A stretch of 64,000 nt of DNA from positions 15,257,668 to 15,321,667 of the forward strand of contig OX457052.1 of NCBI GenBank assembly GCA_949752735.1, written 5' to 3'. The notes under the pieces were generated by a model. It worked only from the letters and a program-made list of their open reading frames with translations. It was not told the DNA's origin and did no database searches. Made by a program: the position numbers and the translations under genes. Shown here one piece after another: positions 38,725-50,369 of the stretch (within the stretch, counting starts at the first letter, position 1; every line of letters starts with the position of its first letter). The stretch is from Lumbricus terrestris (lineage: Eukaryota; Annelida; Clitellata; Crassiclitellata; Lumbricidae).

Positions 38725-39520
38725 ACTCGACCGTGATCATGGAGCGACATGCGTCGTGCTCGTCGAATAGGGTATATACCACCAGCCTGAGAACGCTGCC
38801 ACAGTGCATGCGGAGGAGATGGCAGCCTCTTTTTGCATCTGTCCTTCCAATCTGCCTACTAAAGATGTCAGTGTATTGTATCTGACCATTTATAAAGCGT
38901 TTCTCGCAGAAAGAGAATTTCAGAAGCGCTCCCAGTGCGTTCAACTCCGAGAAAACAGGCAAGTTTTTAGACGCGATAAAGACGAGGAAAGACTACCAGA
39001 GAGGATGGCAGAGCGAACTGACGGGGGAAGCCCATTCCATAGGGAGGGACCAATGCAGGCATTTGATAATCATCAGTATCATTATCATTACCATTTCCTT
39101 ATGTGCCCATGCATGCGTGTGCGGTGTGTCACCTGTTTCTTTCTCATTAAACGAATAATTATAATGCTTGTGATCCATTAAGTAGCCTACTGCAGCCGTA
39201 AACCTGATCGATCGTCACTGAAAGTCTCCTTCGGATGTTGCTGAATTAAGAGAATTCACTCGTGTCAGAATTATGGGGTAGGCCCTTACAGTGTCAGAAT
39301 CGACAGAATTAGTACACATTATTTTCATCTCAGGCACGCACGACCGTAGACTGCCGATATATTTATCGCATATGGACCTTTATGCAGTCTTCGGTCCAAT
39401 TCATTGGAGCATTCCCGAGAATCCCGACATTGTTTGATAATAATAGATAGTCTACATGTTGAAAGGAGCGGCTAGAATAGCACTTGGCTCTCTAAAGAAT
39501 AATGCATCTCTACATAATAA
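38725..39520. other. No gene recognised
   Basis: Mostly unique. Near 39125-39160 is a 3'-end-like 'GTGTGTCACCTG..TCATTAAACGAATAA' that also occurs near 28998-29040, so a dispersed repeat ends here. Confidence 0.45.
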
Positions 39521-39529
39521 TTATTATGG

Positions 39530-39767
39530 TTTCAGCTGTTGATGCCGCCGCCGCTGCGCGATTCGTGGTATTCCTGATAGAAATAAATGGCTTGGTTCGT
39601 GGTCCACATTACAGCGGACTGGGTATGACCACCGTATCGAGCAATAACACTCACTCATTGGCGGTTGTGTGATCGAGGGAAGAAGAATAGCCGAAGCGCA
39701 TCGCCATCCCAAAATGATCCGGCAACGAATAAATATTTGGCATGTCATTGGTGACTACGGCCTGTGT
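39530..39767. other. GC-rich patch open on both strands; possible exon
   Basis: On the plus strand an ATG at about 39531 opens 48 codons (MVSAVDAAAAARFVVFLIEI..) to TGA. On the minus strand 'VVTNDMPNIYSLPDHFGMAM..' runs from an AG-ended tract to a possible GTGAGTG donor. Neither reading matches a family I know. The MITE at its right edge has split whatever was here. Confidence 0.25.
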
Positions 39768-39770
39768 CAC

Positions 39771-40209
39771 GAAATAGAGTATCCCCCGTATTAATCGTAT
39801 CCCCCAAATGAAGAAAAGTCGAAAGCCACTTCCGCGTGTATTTTTTTGCAAATTAATTTTCATCTGCTTTATTTTTAAGTTTTTGAACAATGACACTGAC
39901 AGGTATGTTTATTCCTACTAGATAATTTTTTACTTTGGTTTTAAAGCACTTAAAACTTTTAAAACACTTAAAAACACTTAGAGTCACTAAATAAATTCGA
40001 GTTGCCTTTCTCTGAGCATTGCTTAGGACACTTAAAACAATTAGAGTCACTTCGAATTTTGATTAGAGCACACATTTTTCAATTATACGCATTTTTTCAA
40101 AAATGGGAATAGACTGGTTCATCCCCCCCGGATAGTCTAGACCGGTTAATTCCATCCGGATGGATAGATTAATTCATCCCTCCGGATAGTTTTCAGGGGG
40201 GATACTCCG
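39771..40209. mobile_element. MITE with GAAATAGAGTATCCCCC ends
   Basis: Ends GAAATAGAGTATCCCCC / GGGGGGATACTCCGTTTC are inverted with two mismatches. A direct repeat GTGTCAC (7 bp) flanks both sides. The interior has repeated ACTTAAAAC/AGAGTCACT blocks. Superfamily undecided. Confidence 0.7.
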
Positions 40210-40618
40210 TTTCGTGTCACCTGCGTTGTTCGTCTGCCCCAGGGTCAGCTCTGCTATCGGCTGTGTGTACACAGCAAGGACTGTCAATTCCCGCCATATG
40301 TATGCATGCTTGTGGGTGTATTCAATTCATCTGGCTCGTTTTGTGACGCTTTTCGGACGCCTCGCAGAGTCGCTAAATCACGGCGCGGGCTTTCTTCGCG
40401 CGACGGGCGCCGTGTGAGAACCCCCCCATGGTGGGAAGTAGGTGACGCGGCGTTGGCATGGTGATCGATTGTTTCCTAGTGTTTAACAGTTTCCTGTCAC
40501 GCACTGAATTGACGAGGCCGATGTCCTCTGCTTATAGTACCTTGCTCGCGAACACGTTCTCTTTACAGACGCGTCGCATATGTGGCAAATGCATAACGAT
40601 ATAGAATATAGGTCTAGC

Positions 40619-41923
40619 CATAGGCGTAGGAGACGAGGGTCCAGGGGGGGGGCAAATGCCCCACAAATTTCGGGCAAATGTGTTTTTTGGGCAAAACAGG
40701 CATGGGCGGACAAACCTTTAATGGGGCAAACAGGCAACGGAGGATTTTTTCGGGCGCACAGGGGTAAAGCAGCTACAGGGTGGGCCAGCATAAATGTCCC
40801 GACTTTGCAGGCGTATAACTTCGCCAATTTTTAACATTTATTTATACTTTATGCATCAAATTAAAGGTATTTCACTCTAGTATTATCTCTAAAAAAGTCG
40901 AACTGATACTAGTTTAGGTTTTAATTATATACTTGGATCAGCGCTAGCTACCGTTTTTTGTCATTACTGACGCATTATGACGCCGTTTCCTGGGAAAATT
41001 CTATAGTTTTTTGCTAAAACGCGCGTAGACACGATCATTTTGGGTGTTTGTAGGGTCCCTACCATGAACATATTCTAATCGCAAAACCGCGTTCTTTCAA
41101 TTTTGCCAACAGCCGTGCACTGCCATGCGCTGCTTCAGACGCTTGCACGCTGCCAGTCGTTTCTTTGCGTAAGAGCTGGAGAGTTCGTGGGACTTCTCGT
41201 CGACAAATTACTTTAACTTTAGGTCTATAATCTTTTCCAATACGCTATTCAGTGCTTCTAAGACGGCCTGTTTTGCGCTGAATTTGCATGCAGGGCCTGC
41301 CCTGGTCATTGTCTTGACTGCAAATGTACGCGGACACACGAGCAATGTTAGCGGATGTGAGCGCCGTGCGCTCCGATTCCCATGTTTTGCGAGTAGAAAG
41401 TCCTGTTTTATCAATTTTCCGTAGCAGATAATACAAGGTATTGTTTATTTCATCCTCTGTTAGAATACTTGTCAATCATTTCATATGAATTAGGTCCCTT
41501 ATCAGTTCGTAAAATTAAGATCGAAACGCGATCATCGTCTGTCAACGGCGCCAGGTTGCATCACAAATGACAGCAAAATATGGTAGCTAGCGCTGTTCCG
41601 GGCATATAATTAAAACCGAGACTAGTATCAGTTCGACCTTTTTAGAGATAATACTAGAGTGAAATACCTTTAATTTGATGTATAAAGTATAAATATATGT
41701 TAAAAATTGGCGAAGTTATACGCGTGCAAAGTCGGGACATTTATGCTGGCCCACCCTGTATATTCAGTCTGAAGATTTGTACGAAATGACTAAAAAAAGG
41801 TCATCAGAAAGTTTGGTCGAGGAAAAAAGTCGCGGTCCGCAAAAAAAAACTTTAATGCATACTTTTCGGGCAAAAGTCAAATCTTTGCCCCCCCCACTGC
41901 CGAAATGTCCGTAAACGCCTATG
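40619..41923. mobile_element. MITE of the CATAGGCG group split by a nested mariner
   Basis: Ends CATAGGCGTAGG / ..AAACGCCTATG, flanks GGTCTAGC / GGCCTAAC (6 of 8). The right part contains GAAATGACTAAAAAAAGGTCATCAG, the shared hairpin motif. Without the nested element it would be about 320 bp. Confidence 0.75.
40776..41758. mobile_element. Mariner-type element with ~180-bp inverted repeats (nested)
   Basis: Begins CAGGGTGGGCCAGCATAAATG and ends with its inverse, flanked by TA. The inverted repeats run to about 40960 and from about 41578, with arms >85% alike by eye. The minus-strand interior keeps a fragment like the N-terminal helix-turn-helix of mariner transposases ('CKFSAKQAVLEALNSVLEKI' then 'DLKLK'). 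The catalytic part is gone. Confidence 0.9.
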
Positions 41924-42689
41924 GGCCTAACTGATTCTGAAAGGCGCTATATGCGAGCAATCGGATGCATAATATGTGTATGAGGTGTCAGACCCATAGA
42001 ATGAAACGAACGTAGAACGAAGAAATGTGATGTGTCTGAGAAATGGAGAAACATTCTCGATGGCCAGGAATGGGAACATTCGATTGCAGGTGTATACAAT
42101 ATACAACCGGCAATACAGCATCATTCAATTTAGTTCAGTTCAGGGAGTTTTATTGTTCCCAGCTTTGTTACGGCATGCGGTTATCACCACAGTTGCTAAG
42201 CAACGACTGGAGGACCCTGAAGGGTAACGTGATCCATTGATCAGGGCTATACCCAATTAGGCTAAAGTAACATATTGAGCATTACTTGCACATAGGTTAC
42301 GAACTTACGACCCATAAACTACATACAATTTAAACATGTGTGTGCGTGCGCGTGTGTGTATGTGTATGTGCGCACACATTATGCGATGTGTAACTCAATA
42401 TTTGCTGGTTCTGATCAAAGGACAGAAGGGCAAATGAAACACGGTTGTTGCATTAGTAAGAGAATATCCATGGTAAGACTAGGCTTATATACGAGGCCAC
42501 TCCGCTGGATTGAAGTCGTTTCACCTTAGGCCTTTGCACAACATTAGTAAAGCGCGACACTTCTCAATTTTTTTAAACCAAAAACGTGCGCTTGAATGTT
42601 AGCTGTTGTTGACTCCATGTATAGGCTACTTCGAAGGAAGGCTGTCTCGTATCTTTGTCGCTTCTGTATAGCTTCGGTTTAAACGACGC

Positions 42690-43050
42690 TGTGTGATAGG
42701 AAAGGTCATTCGCGTCACACTCCTCCTTTATCCAGGCTTGGGACTGGCACTGTCAAGGTGCAAACAGTTGCGTTTTTACGTCACTTCTGTGTACCTCTTG
42801 ACCTATTGGTACCTCGGTCACGAACCTCATCGGGTTTTTGGTATTGTTGCTCCCTCAATGTGGAATGACCTTCCCTCTGAAATTCGTAAAAATCAGGGTT
42901 TTTGGTGGGAAGCTCACCTGCTTCTCTTCGCTGCTTGAAGACCTTTTTTCTTTCCACGGACCTGTCACGCTGCATGAGTGTGCTTCTGAATAGCTCTGCT
43001 GTGAAACGATCTTCACAAATGTTCATAGATTAGATTAGATTATAATTATT
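42690..43050 (+). mobile_element. LINE 3' fragment
   Basis: 'HRVFGIVAPSMWNDLPSEIR' is the conserved LINE C-terminal segment. It is followed by stops and a GATTAGATTAGATTA tail. Upstream is the dispersed CCTCCTTTATCCAGGCTTGG motif. Confidence 0.75.
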
Positions 43051-43339
43051 AGATAAGATATACACGACCTGCTGCAATGATGGTCTCCAGTGTATTGTTT
43101 GGTATTCAAACAGTAACTGTTCCTTGCGTTGTTTCTTTTTGTTTCATTGCGTAGCCTAAATGCCATCCGCTATCATGATTAGTTGAAATAATGTTGAATT
43201 ATGCATGAGGCACGAAATGTGCATAGAAAATGTACATAGATCCATAGCTAGCCTTTTTTAATCCGGCTTCGTCCAAGTTTTTCTGAGTCGTGAGTTTTCG
43301 CTGATAAATAATAAATCAAAGTATAATTCATCCTCCTTT

Positions 43340-43700
43340 TTTCTCCTACGCTTCTTCCTTATCTTCTTTTTCTTCTTCTTATCCTCCTCCTCCACTCTTG
43401 TTCTCCCTCCCCTTGTTCTTCTCCTCCCACTTGTTCTCCGCCTCTCCTCCCCCTTTTTCTCCTCCTCCCACTTGTTCTCCTCCTCATTCTTCTCCCCCTC
43501 ATTCTTCTCCTCCTATGCTCCCTCTTCTTCTTCTTCTTCTTCTTCTTCTTCTTCTTCTTCTTCTTCTTTTCCCTCTTTTTTTTTTTTCTTCTTCTTCTTC
43601 TTCTCATTCTCCTCCTCCTCCTCTTCTATTCCTCCTCCTCCTTCACCACCTTCCTTCCTTTCTCTTCACTCCTCGCCCACCCACCAACCCACTCATCCAT
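43340..43700. repeat. Pyrimidine-rich (CTT/TCC)n tract
   Basis: A near-pure pyrimidine plus strand with CTT, TTC and CCTCC units. Frames give Ser/Phe/Leu or Lys/Arg runs only. Confidence 0.9.
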
Positions 43701-44214
43701 CCGTCCATCCGTGAGTCCGCTACTTTAACTCCCTATTCTATCGGACTCGTGTCGAGTGCATGGCTCTATGCGATGCGGTGTGAATGCACGGATGCAACAG
43801 CAAAGGTTTGTTTTAGTGGCAGATTGAAGAAAGAAAGGCCAGCAGCTGCAGTGCTGCCTCTTCCATCAGTCCATCAGTTCATCAGTCCACCAGTTCATCT
43901 GCTCATCTGTCCGTCTGTTCATTCATCACAGGTCAAGAGACGGACGCGAAGCAACTGATTGCGTATTGGAGGATCGGTTGAAGGGGACGGAAACAACCAA
44001 CTCGCTAAGTGGAACGATTTGTCGCTAAATTAGAGAACAGTTCTCTGCTGGCCATCATTTGCGGAGTAGGATTTCTTATTCAGCGTTTAGATGTTACTGG
44101 GTCTGCGAGTCCCGAATCTACAGCAGTCGATACGGGTGAGTAAAGTTTGTCACTGTTACCTTCAATAATTCTTGTGACCGTGTATAGGGATATGGATGGT
44201 TTCAATCAATCAGA

Positions 44215-44420
44215 GTTTATATAACGCCCATTTAAGGTACCGACTCAGAGGCGCTCCCGGCAGAGATCAAGCGAAAAAAAACACCCAGTCTTCAACAGTC
44301 TGTGAAACTTAATTAGGACAGTTTGGGAGGTGCTGCATAGTCAAGGGAAGACCATTCCAGTTTGTTGGACCAACCACAGAGAAGGAGCAACTCCGCATTT
44401 AGTTGGTAGGCTACATAATG
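44215..44420 (-). mobile_element. LINE 3' end, antisense
   Basis: Same sequence class as 14826-14975 with a longer 5' part. The minus strand shows a 'VVGPTNWNGLP'-like segment, then the GGGAGCGCCTCTGAGTCGGTACC tail. Confidence 0.75.
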
Positions 44421-44455
44421 TAGCAAGCTGGACTGTCACGGTAGTGATTGTAGTG

Positions 44456-44522
44456 ATTTAAGCGCTGGCCATGATCTGGACTACAAACTAAATGCAGCTG
44501 AGATCACGGCCAGTGCTTAAAT
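44456..44522. repeat. Imperfect inverted repeat, ~20-bp arms
   Basis: TTAAGCGCTGGCCATGATCT and AGATCACGGCCAGTGCTTAA pair at 18 of 20 positions across a ~25-nt loop. Confidence 0.8.
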
Positions 44523-44749
44523 ATGTCTAGGGATTTATCTTCCATATGGGCAACCTGGCTTCCTCAGATGTAACGAGTACAATGACGGTACAATGGGGTG
44601 GGAGGGGGTAGATTAGAAGACCAGGTGATCATCCGCCCTTATAATTATGTCGAAGGTATGCGAAGCGTGGAGGCTCTACACTTTTTAAATTCATTTCTGT
44701 GGCTGACTCTCAAGTTAGGTTACATGTAGTCTATCTCATGGAATTGCTG

Positions 44750-45132
<383 letters not shown>

Positions 45133-45149
45133 GGCTTATACTGTAGGCG

Positions 45150-46225
45150 ATGATTAAATGCTCAAATGCGCATGATGTTTTTTCGTTGACGATTCCGTGC
45201 AGCGGCCACAAAATCAAGTGGATTTAGACGAACCGCCGTTAATTATATACGCTGGATAAAAATCGCTTGTTTATGAATGAATGACATCATCATCTCAGAA
45301 TAATGATGTCGTTCAATTATTGATGCAGAGTTCGATCGCAATGTTGCTTTTGACATTAAACTTCTCTTTATATTCAAAACAAGTGAAAATCTCTCTGATC
45401 GTCTCTGTAGTGCTATCTTGCAAAACGCTTTGCAGCTATCACTAACTAATATACCTCTGCTCCTAAAATACTGCCACTGTAAAAGGCAGGTCGACTGTGC
45501 ATACATGAGTAGGAATATCACAGTTATATTATTACATGGATGTGTGTATAAAAGGGCTAATAAGGCACGGGTTGCATTTGAGCGGTCAACGGTGGTAAAG
45601 CAACGCGTCCGATAAATTCACTGTAGGGTGAATAAAGTCAAAGTTATGGCCTATATATTATGCTGTCGTCCCCATGGAGATTATTGCATTTACAATCAGG
45701 TCTCTTCTTAAAGCGCAGTTCTACACGAAATGTGCAGCACTAACTGGATTTGTGCCATTGCAGAAGCACCTATGTGCAGCTAAAAATAGTTTGAAAGGTC
45801 ATCACCATCCACTTGGGAGTAAATTACCATGGAGTATGGAAAGGGCAAAGAAGGGGGTAAACAGTCCTTTAATGAACCATGTCTATACAATTGACGCCAA
45901 TGGTTATTTATTCATTCCCAGACTGTAGCGCCCCTAGTGACCTACTCGGAAGCACTCTCATCCCAGTGAGGGCAAAAAGTAGAGACTGTTCAATTTACAG
46001 AATGTGGGCGTACTTAGCCAAAAAGACTTGCTACCAACATAATAAGCTCCTGTGTCGATTGCACCCGGTAATGAGCAACGACTGATTATGTCTAGTGTTG
46101 GCCACTGTATTGCTTACCATGGGACACTCAGTGCAGCTGAACAATTGAACGACGGTCTTAAACTTTGAGAATTCATTTAAAGAGCTGCCAGTTGAGCTCC
46201 GTGTCTATAGAGAGCTTCAGATAGA
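45150..46225. other. No gene recognised
   Basis: Unique sequence. At 45928-45975 a faint SINE-tail match (AGCGCCCCTAGTGACCTACTCGG). No open frame has family features. Confidence 0.5.
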
Positions 46226-46232
46226 AATTCAA

Positions 46233-46454
46233 CGACTTACCTATTCTATTATGGCACTATTTAACGACTTACCTATTCTATCAGGGCACTTTTTGACGAC
46301 TTACCTATTCTATTATGGCACTATTTAACGACTTACCTATTCTATCAGGGCACTTTTTGACGACTTACCTATTCTATTAGGGCACTATTTAGCGACTTAC
46401 CTATTCTTTTAGGGCACTATTTAACAACTTACTTATTCTACTAGGGCACTTTCC
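46233..46454. repeat. 32-bp tandem repeat, seven copies
   Basis: The unit CGACTTACCTATTCTATTA..GGCACTATTTAA repeats at a 32-bp step. Units alternate between TATGGCACTATTTAA and CAGGGCACTTTTTGA forms, so an early 64-bp dimer was amplified. Confidence 0.95.
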
Positions 46455-46515
46455 ATCCGTGTGCCGTGTCTTAGTAATAATTCTTGCAGGCCTGAATCTT
46501 CACAATATAGGACTA

Positions 46516-47110
<595 letters not shown>

Positions 47111-47293
47111 CTACTACCACTACTACCAACTACCATAACAGCCACTGCTACCACTAGACAACCACTATCACAACCAGACTATCCAATTAATTGCATTATA
47201 TAACATGCATTGTTGTGTGTTATTTTTACTCGAAACAGAATCAGACTCTTTAAACGATGATAAGAAGCTAAACAAACATCATCAACATCATCC

Positions 47294-47696
47294 ATGGATT
47301 CCTTCTTCTGTCCAAACTTTACAAACGCTGAGCAGGATCTCTTTATACCATTGGACATCCGAGCACCTCCGAACGTCACCTTAGAACCGTCCAGGTCACC
47401 CAACCGCGGAAGAGGAGGAGGAGGAGGAACAGGGGGACAGATCATCCTGAGTGGAGAGCTGAGGATCGCCCTCTATGCGGTCATCTTCGTCTTATCGGTG
47501 ACCGGAAATACGTTGGTCATCCTCACGCTGGCTCAGAATCGGCGCATGCGCACTCTGACGAACGTTCTGCTGTTGAATCTGTCGGTCGCTGATCTGCTGC
47601 TGGCTCTGTTCTGTATGCCGTTCACTCTCATCCCGACGCTGCTTCAGAACTTCATCTTCGGAAAGGCCATGTGTATTCTCGTACGATACATGCAGG
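47294..47696 (+). CDS. GPCR exon 1 (N-terminus, TM1, TM2, start of TM3)
   Basis: ATG follows CATCATCC. It is the first Met in frame and gives a hydrophilic N-terminus with two sequons and a Gly-rich stretch before TM1. It could be preceded by a non-coding exon. Confidence 0.88.
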
Positions 47697-48418
47697 GTGA
47701 GCTTTACCTTATAATATTATTATACAATATATAAGGACTCTATACAGAGGACTGGTTTCTTCTTCTTTAGCCGCCTTGTACCGGTTTTTGGGCGATAATC
47801 GGAGTTCCGGAAAATTTCAAATCTTATTTACAAAATAAAAGCATTCAATTAGCTACATCTATGAAAAAAGATTGACGACTAATTATGCTTGCAAAATAAA
47901 TAAATAGGCCTACCTTTGGAGATTCGTAACATCATCCTAAGCGATAAAAACGGAATTTTAAGTGGAGCGCCATCTATTGCTCAGAGTGAAATCATGACCA
48001 CAAACTGTTCCCATGTAACCTATCATACAATATACATACAAGGACCGTTTATACACAGAACCGGAATCTTCTTTTTTAACCGCCTTGTGGAAGTAATTTA
48101 CCATGGATGGGAAAGGAGAGAAGTGGTTGTGCAATGTGCAGTTATAAAAATTCCTTTAAAACAGACTGACTTACTGATAGTTTTCGTTGGCGGCGCATAG
48201 GTGTGTCTGTGGGAGTGAGCGTCTTTACCTTGGTGGCCATCTCTCTGGAGCGCTACTTCGCCATCTGCCGTCCGTTGCATTCTCGTCGATGGCAGACCGT
48301 CTCCCACTCATATCGGATCATCGCTGCTGTCTGGACGCTGTCCTTCCTTCTCATGGTTCCCATCGCAGCCTATCAACGCGTTCTACAGCTCAACAGCGGA
48401 GCCTACAAGTGCGTCGAG
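47294..48418 (+). CDS. Cholecystokinin/gastrin-receptor-like GPCR, 5' part (exons 1-2)
   Basis: Exon 1 is 47294-47696 and exon 2 is 48201-48418; the 504-bp intron is GT-AG (ATGCAGG|GTGAGC, GCGCATAG|GTGTG) and phase 1. Joined they give about 207 residues: an extracellular N-terminus with sequons NFT and NVT, TM1 with 'SVTGNTLVILTL', TM2 with 'LLLNLSVADLLLALFCMPFT', TM3 starting at the conserved Cys of 'GKAMC', 'VAISLERYFAICRPLHSRRW' (the E/DRY motif as ERY), TM4 with 'AAVWTLSFLLM', and the second-loop Cys of 'YKCVE'. The order and wording are those of class A peptide receptors, closest by eye to CCK receptors, which bind sulfated CCK/gastrin/sulfakinin peptides and signal through Gq/Gs. The intron after TM3's start matches the vertebrate CCK-receptor exon border. 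Exon 2 ends GAG|GTCAGT. TM5-TM7 exons are not visible downstream. Confidence 0.88.
47697..48200. other. GPCR intron 1 with an internal duplication
   Basis: Two related ~60-bp blocks, 47728-47788 and 48026-48086 (ACAATATATAAGGACTCTAT.. and ACAATATACATACAAGGACC..), both ending TTAGCCGCCTTGTA / TTAACCGCCTTGTG, lie 298 bp apart. Confidence 0.75.
48201..48418 (+). CDS. GPCR exon 2 (TM3, ERY, TM4, second extracellular loop)
   Basis: Two bases complete a glycine codon. Seventy-two codons to the donor follow, so it ends in phase 0. Within it are 'FTLVAISLERY' and the loop-2 cysteine. Confidence 0.88.
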
Positions 48419-48483
48419 GTCAGTGGCTCTATACCTACTGTACGTAGCCTACATGTACGTGTAGCGGTAGTAGCAGTAGAATT

Positions 48484-48484
<1 letters not shown>

Positions 48485-48529
<45 letters not shown>

Positions 48530-48569
48530 CAGCAGCAGCAGCAGCAGCAGCAGCTGCTGCTGCTGTTGC

Positions 48570-48623
<54 letters not shown>

Positions 48624-48715
48624 AGCAGTAGCAGTAGCAGTAGCAGGAGTAAATAGTAATGGTAGTATTGGTAGTAGTAATAATAATAATAACAATAATA
48701 ATAATAATAATAAAT
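48485..48715. repeat. (AGT)n(AGC)n(TTG)n(AAT)n compound microsatellite
   Basis: Starts 66 bp after the exon 2 donor of the GPCR, so it lies in the next intron. The centre, AGCAGCAGCAGCTGCTGCTG at about 48530-48565, is self-complementary. Confidence 0.95.
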
Positions 48716-49890
48716 GCTAACAGTAGACTATTTATTGTTTTTAAAAGACTGAGGAATCATTATATACCTCGGACGCTAAAAAATAATGATAGTAATAATA
48801 ATAATAAACAATAATAATAAATAAATAATAAATAAATAATAATAAAAACAATAATAATCATAATAATAATTTCATGACTAGGACGTCGGGTGACTTCTAA
48901 CGTGCACCAGTGATCCCTTGGAACCACATAATTAATTATTTGTTCCAACGCTTGTAAATATACACAGAGCGCTACAACGCCCTATTTAGACACAGCATTT
49001 AGAATATAGACTTTCATGCAGAACACTGCATGGGACGAAGACCACGAACCCCACTCTGCAGTAGCGCTGATTAATCTTCAGAATATTGCAGGATTATTCA
49101 TATCTCGAACACACAAATAGTAATAACAATAACAACAACAGCGACCATAACAATGACGAATAAATAAATAATAATTCGAGGAACCTGACATCTGCGAATA
49201 TTGCCCCCATCCTAGATATGTATTCTTCCTTATTGTTTAAAGTAGTTTTCCACGTGCAAGCGCACCATCCAAATTCATCGTCACGGTAAAAATAACAATA
49301 TGGCAATAATAATAATTTTAATAATAGTCACAATTTTTTTAACTCTAACTGCATTGTTGCAGGCTGCATATATATACATCAGCCCAGCGTGTCTATGTCG
49401 CACAAACAATTATATTATCACTTCGTAATCGTAATCTCCAAACATCTAAAGCGCCACTCGAAAGCCAAACGCAGGACACCAGCTTATTCACGAGCGCTGC
49501 GCTGAGTCAAAAGGAGTGTCCATATAAGAGTAGTCCAAAGGAGGTCCGGGTCGGGATGCGGTAGGATCAGAAGGGGCGGAACAGCTACTAAGGCGAGTGT
49601 CGTCTGGGTCGAGAATTGGAAGATGGACGATCAGATGAGACATAAGCTTATTCATCGCAGAGTATATAGGAAATATCTTTATTGCAGTTAACCCAGTTCT
49701 TTGCATTTCAGTGCACTGGTCCACTTTAACATACTACCCTACATGTGATCTCATAACTGTAAACTTTAATTTACTTGACATTGTATTGTGTTGCATTGTA
49801 TTGCATTGTATTGTGTTGGAGAAATCTTGTTAAGCGCTTCTTAAAGTGTAAGATATGTCTGTCGTCTAATCCCGCGTGTATGGCATAGGC
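48716..49890. other. No gene recognised; probable GPCR intron
   Basis: AT-rich with AATA repeats (48790-48870). At 49428-49497 lies an antisense copy of the 17811-17880 dispersed repeat end. At 49775-49815 there is an (ATTGT)n run. I looked for a TM5 exon and saw none. Confidence 0.5.
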
Positions 49891-49896
49891 GCGGCA

Positions 49897-49976
49897 TATA
49901 TATATATATATATATATACATATGTATGTATATATATACATATATACATGTATATATACATGTATATATATATGGG
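49897..49976. repeat. (TA)n / TACATATA tract
   Basis: TATATATA with interspersed CATATG and CATGTA, self-complementary throughout. Confidence 0.93.
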
Positions 49977-50059
49977 GATCTTAATGGGGCGAACAGCAAC
50001 CGAAGTAGGCTATCTCTCACAGTGAGTAATAAACGTCGCATCGTATTGTCTGTGTGTCG

Positions 50060-50101
50060 GTGTTGTTTTCGTCTGTCTTGTCTGTCTTGTCTGTCTGCCT
50101 A

Positions 50102-50168
<67 letters not shown>

Positions 50169-50360
50169 TTTGTTTATGACAAAATTAATTTTTAATTTAG
50201 TAATAAACATGATAGTCAGTCGTCAACGAACAAGGCAGAATCACTAACAGAAACATTCTTGATGTCTGTCTGTCTGTCTGCCTGCCTGTCTGTCTGTATG
50301 TCTGTCTCTATGTCTGTCTGTATGTCTGTCTGTATGTCTGTCTGTGTTTCTGTCTGTCTG
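50060..50360. repeat. Two (TCTG)n microsatellites
   Basis: 50075-50170 mostly pure TCTG; 50265-50360 degenerate TCTGTATGTCTG. Confidence 0.95.
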
Positions 50361-50369
50361 CAAATTGGC

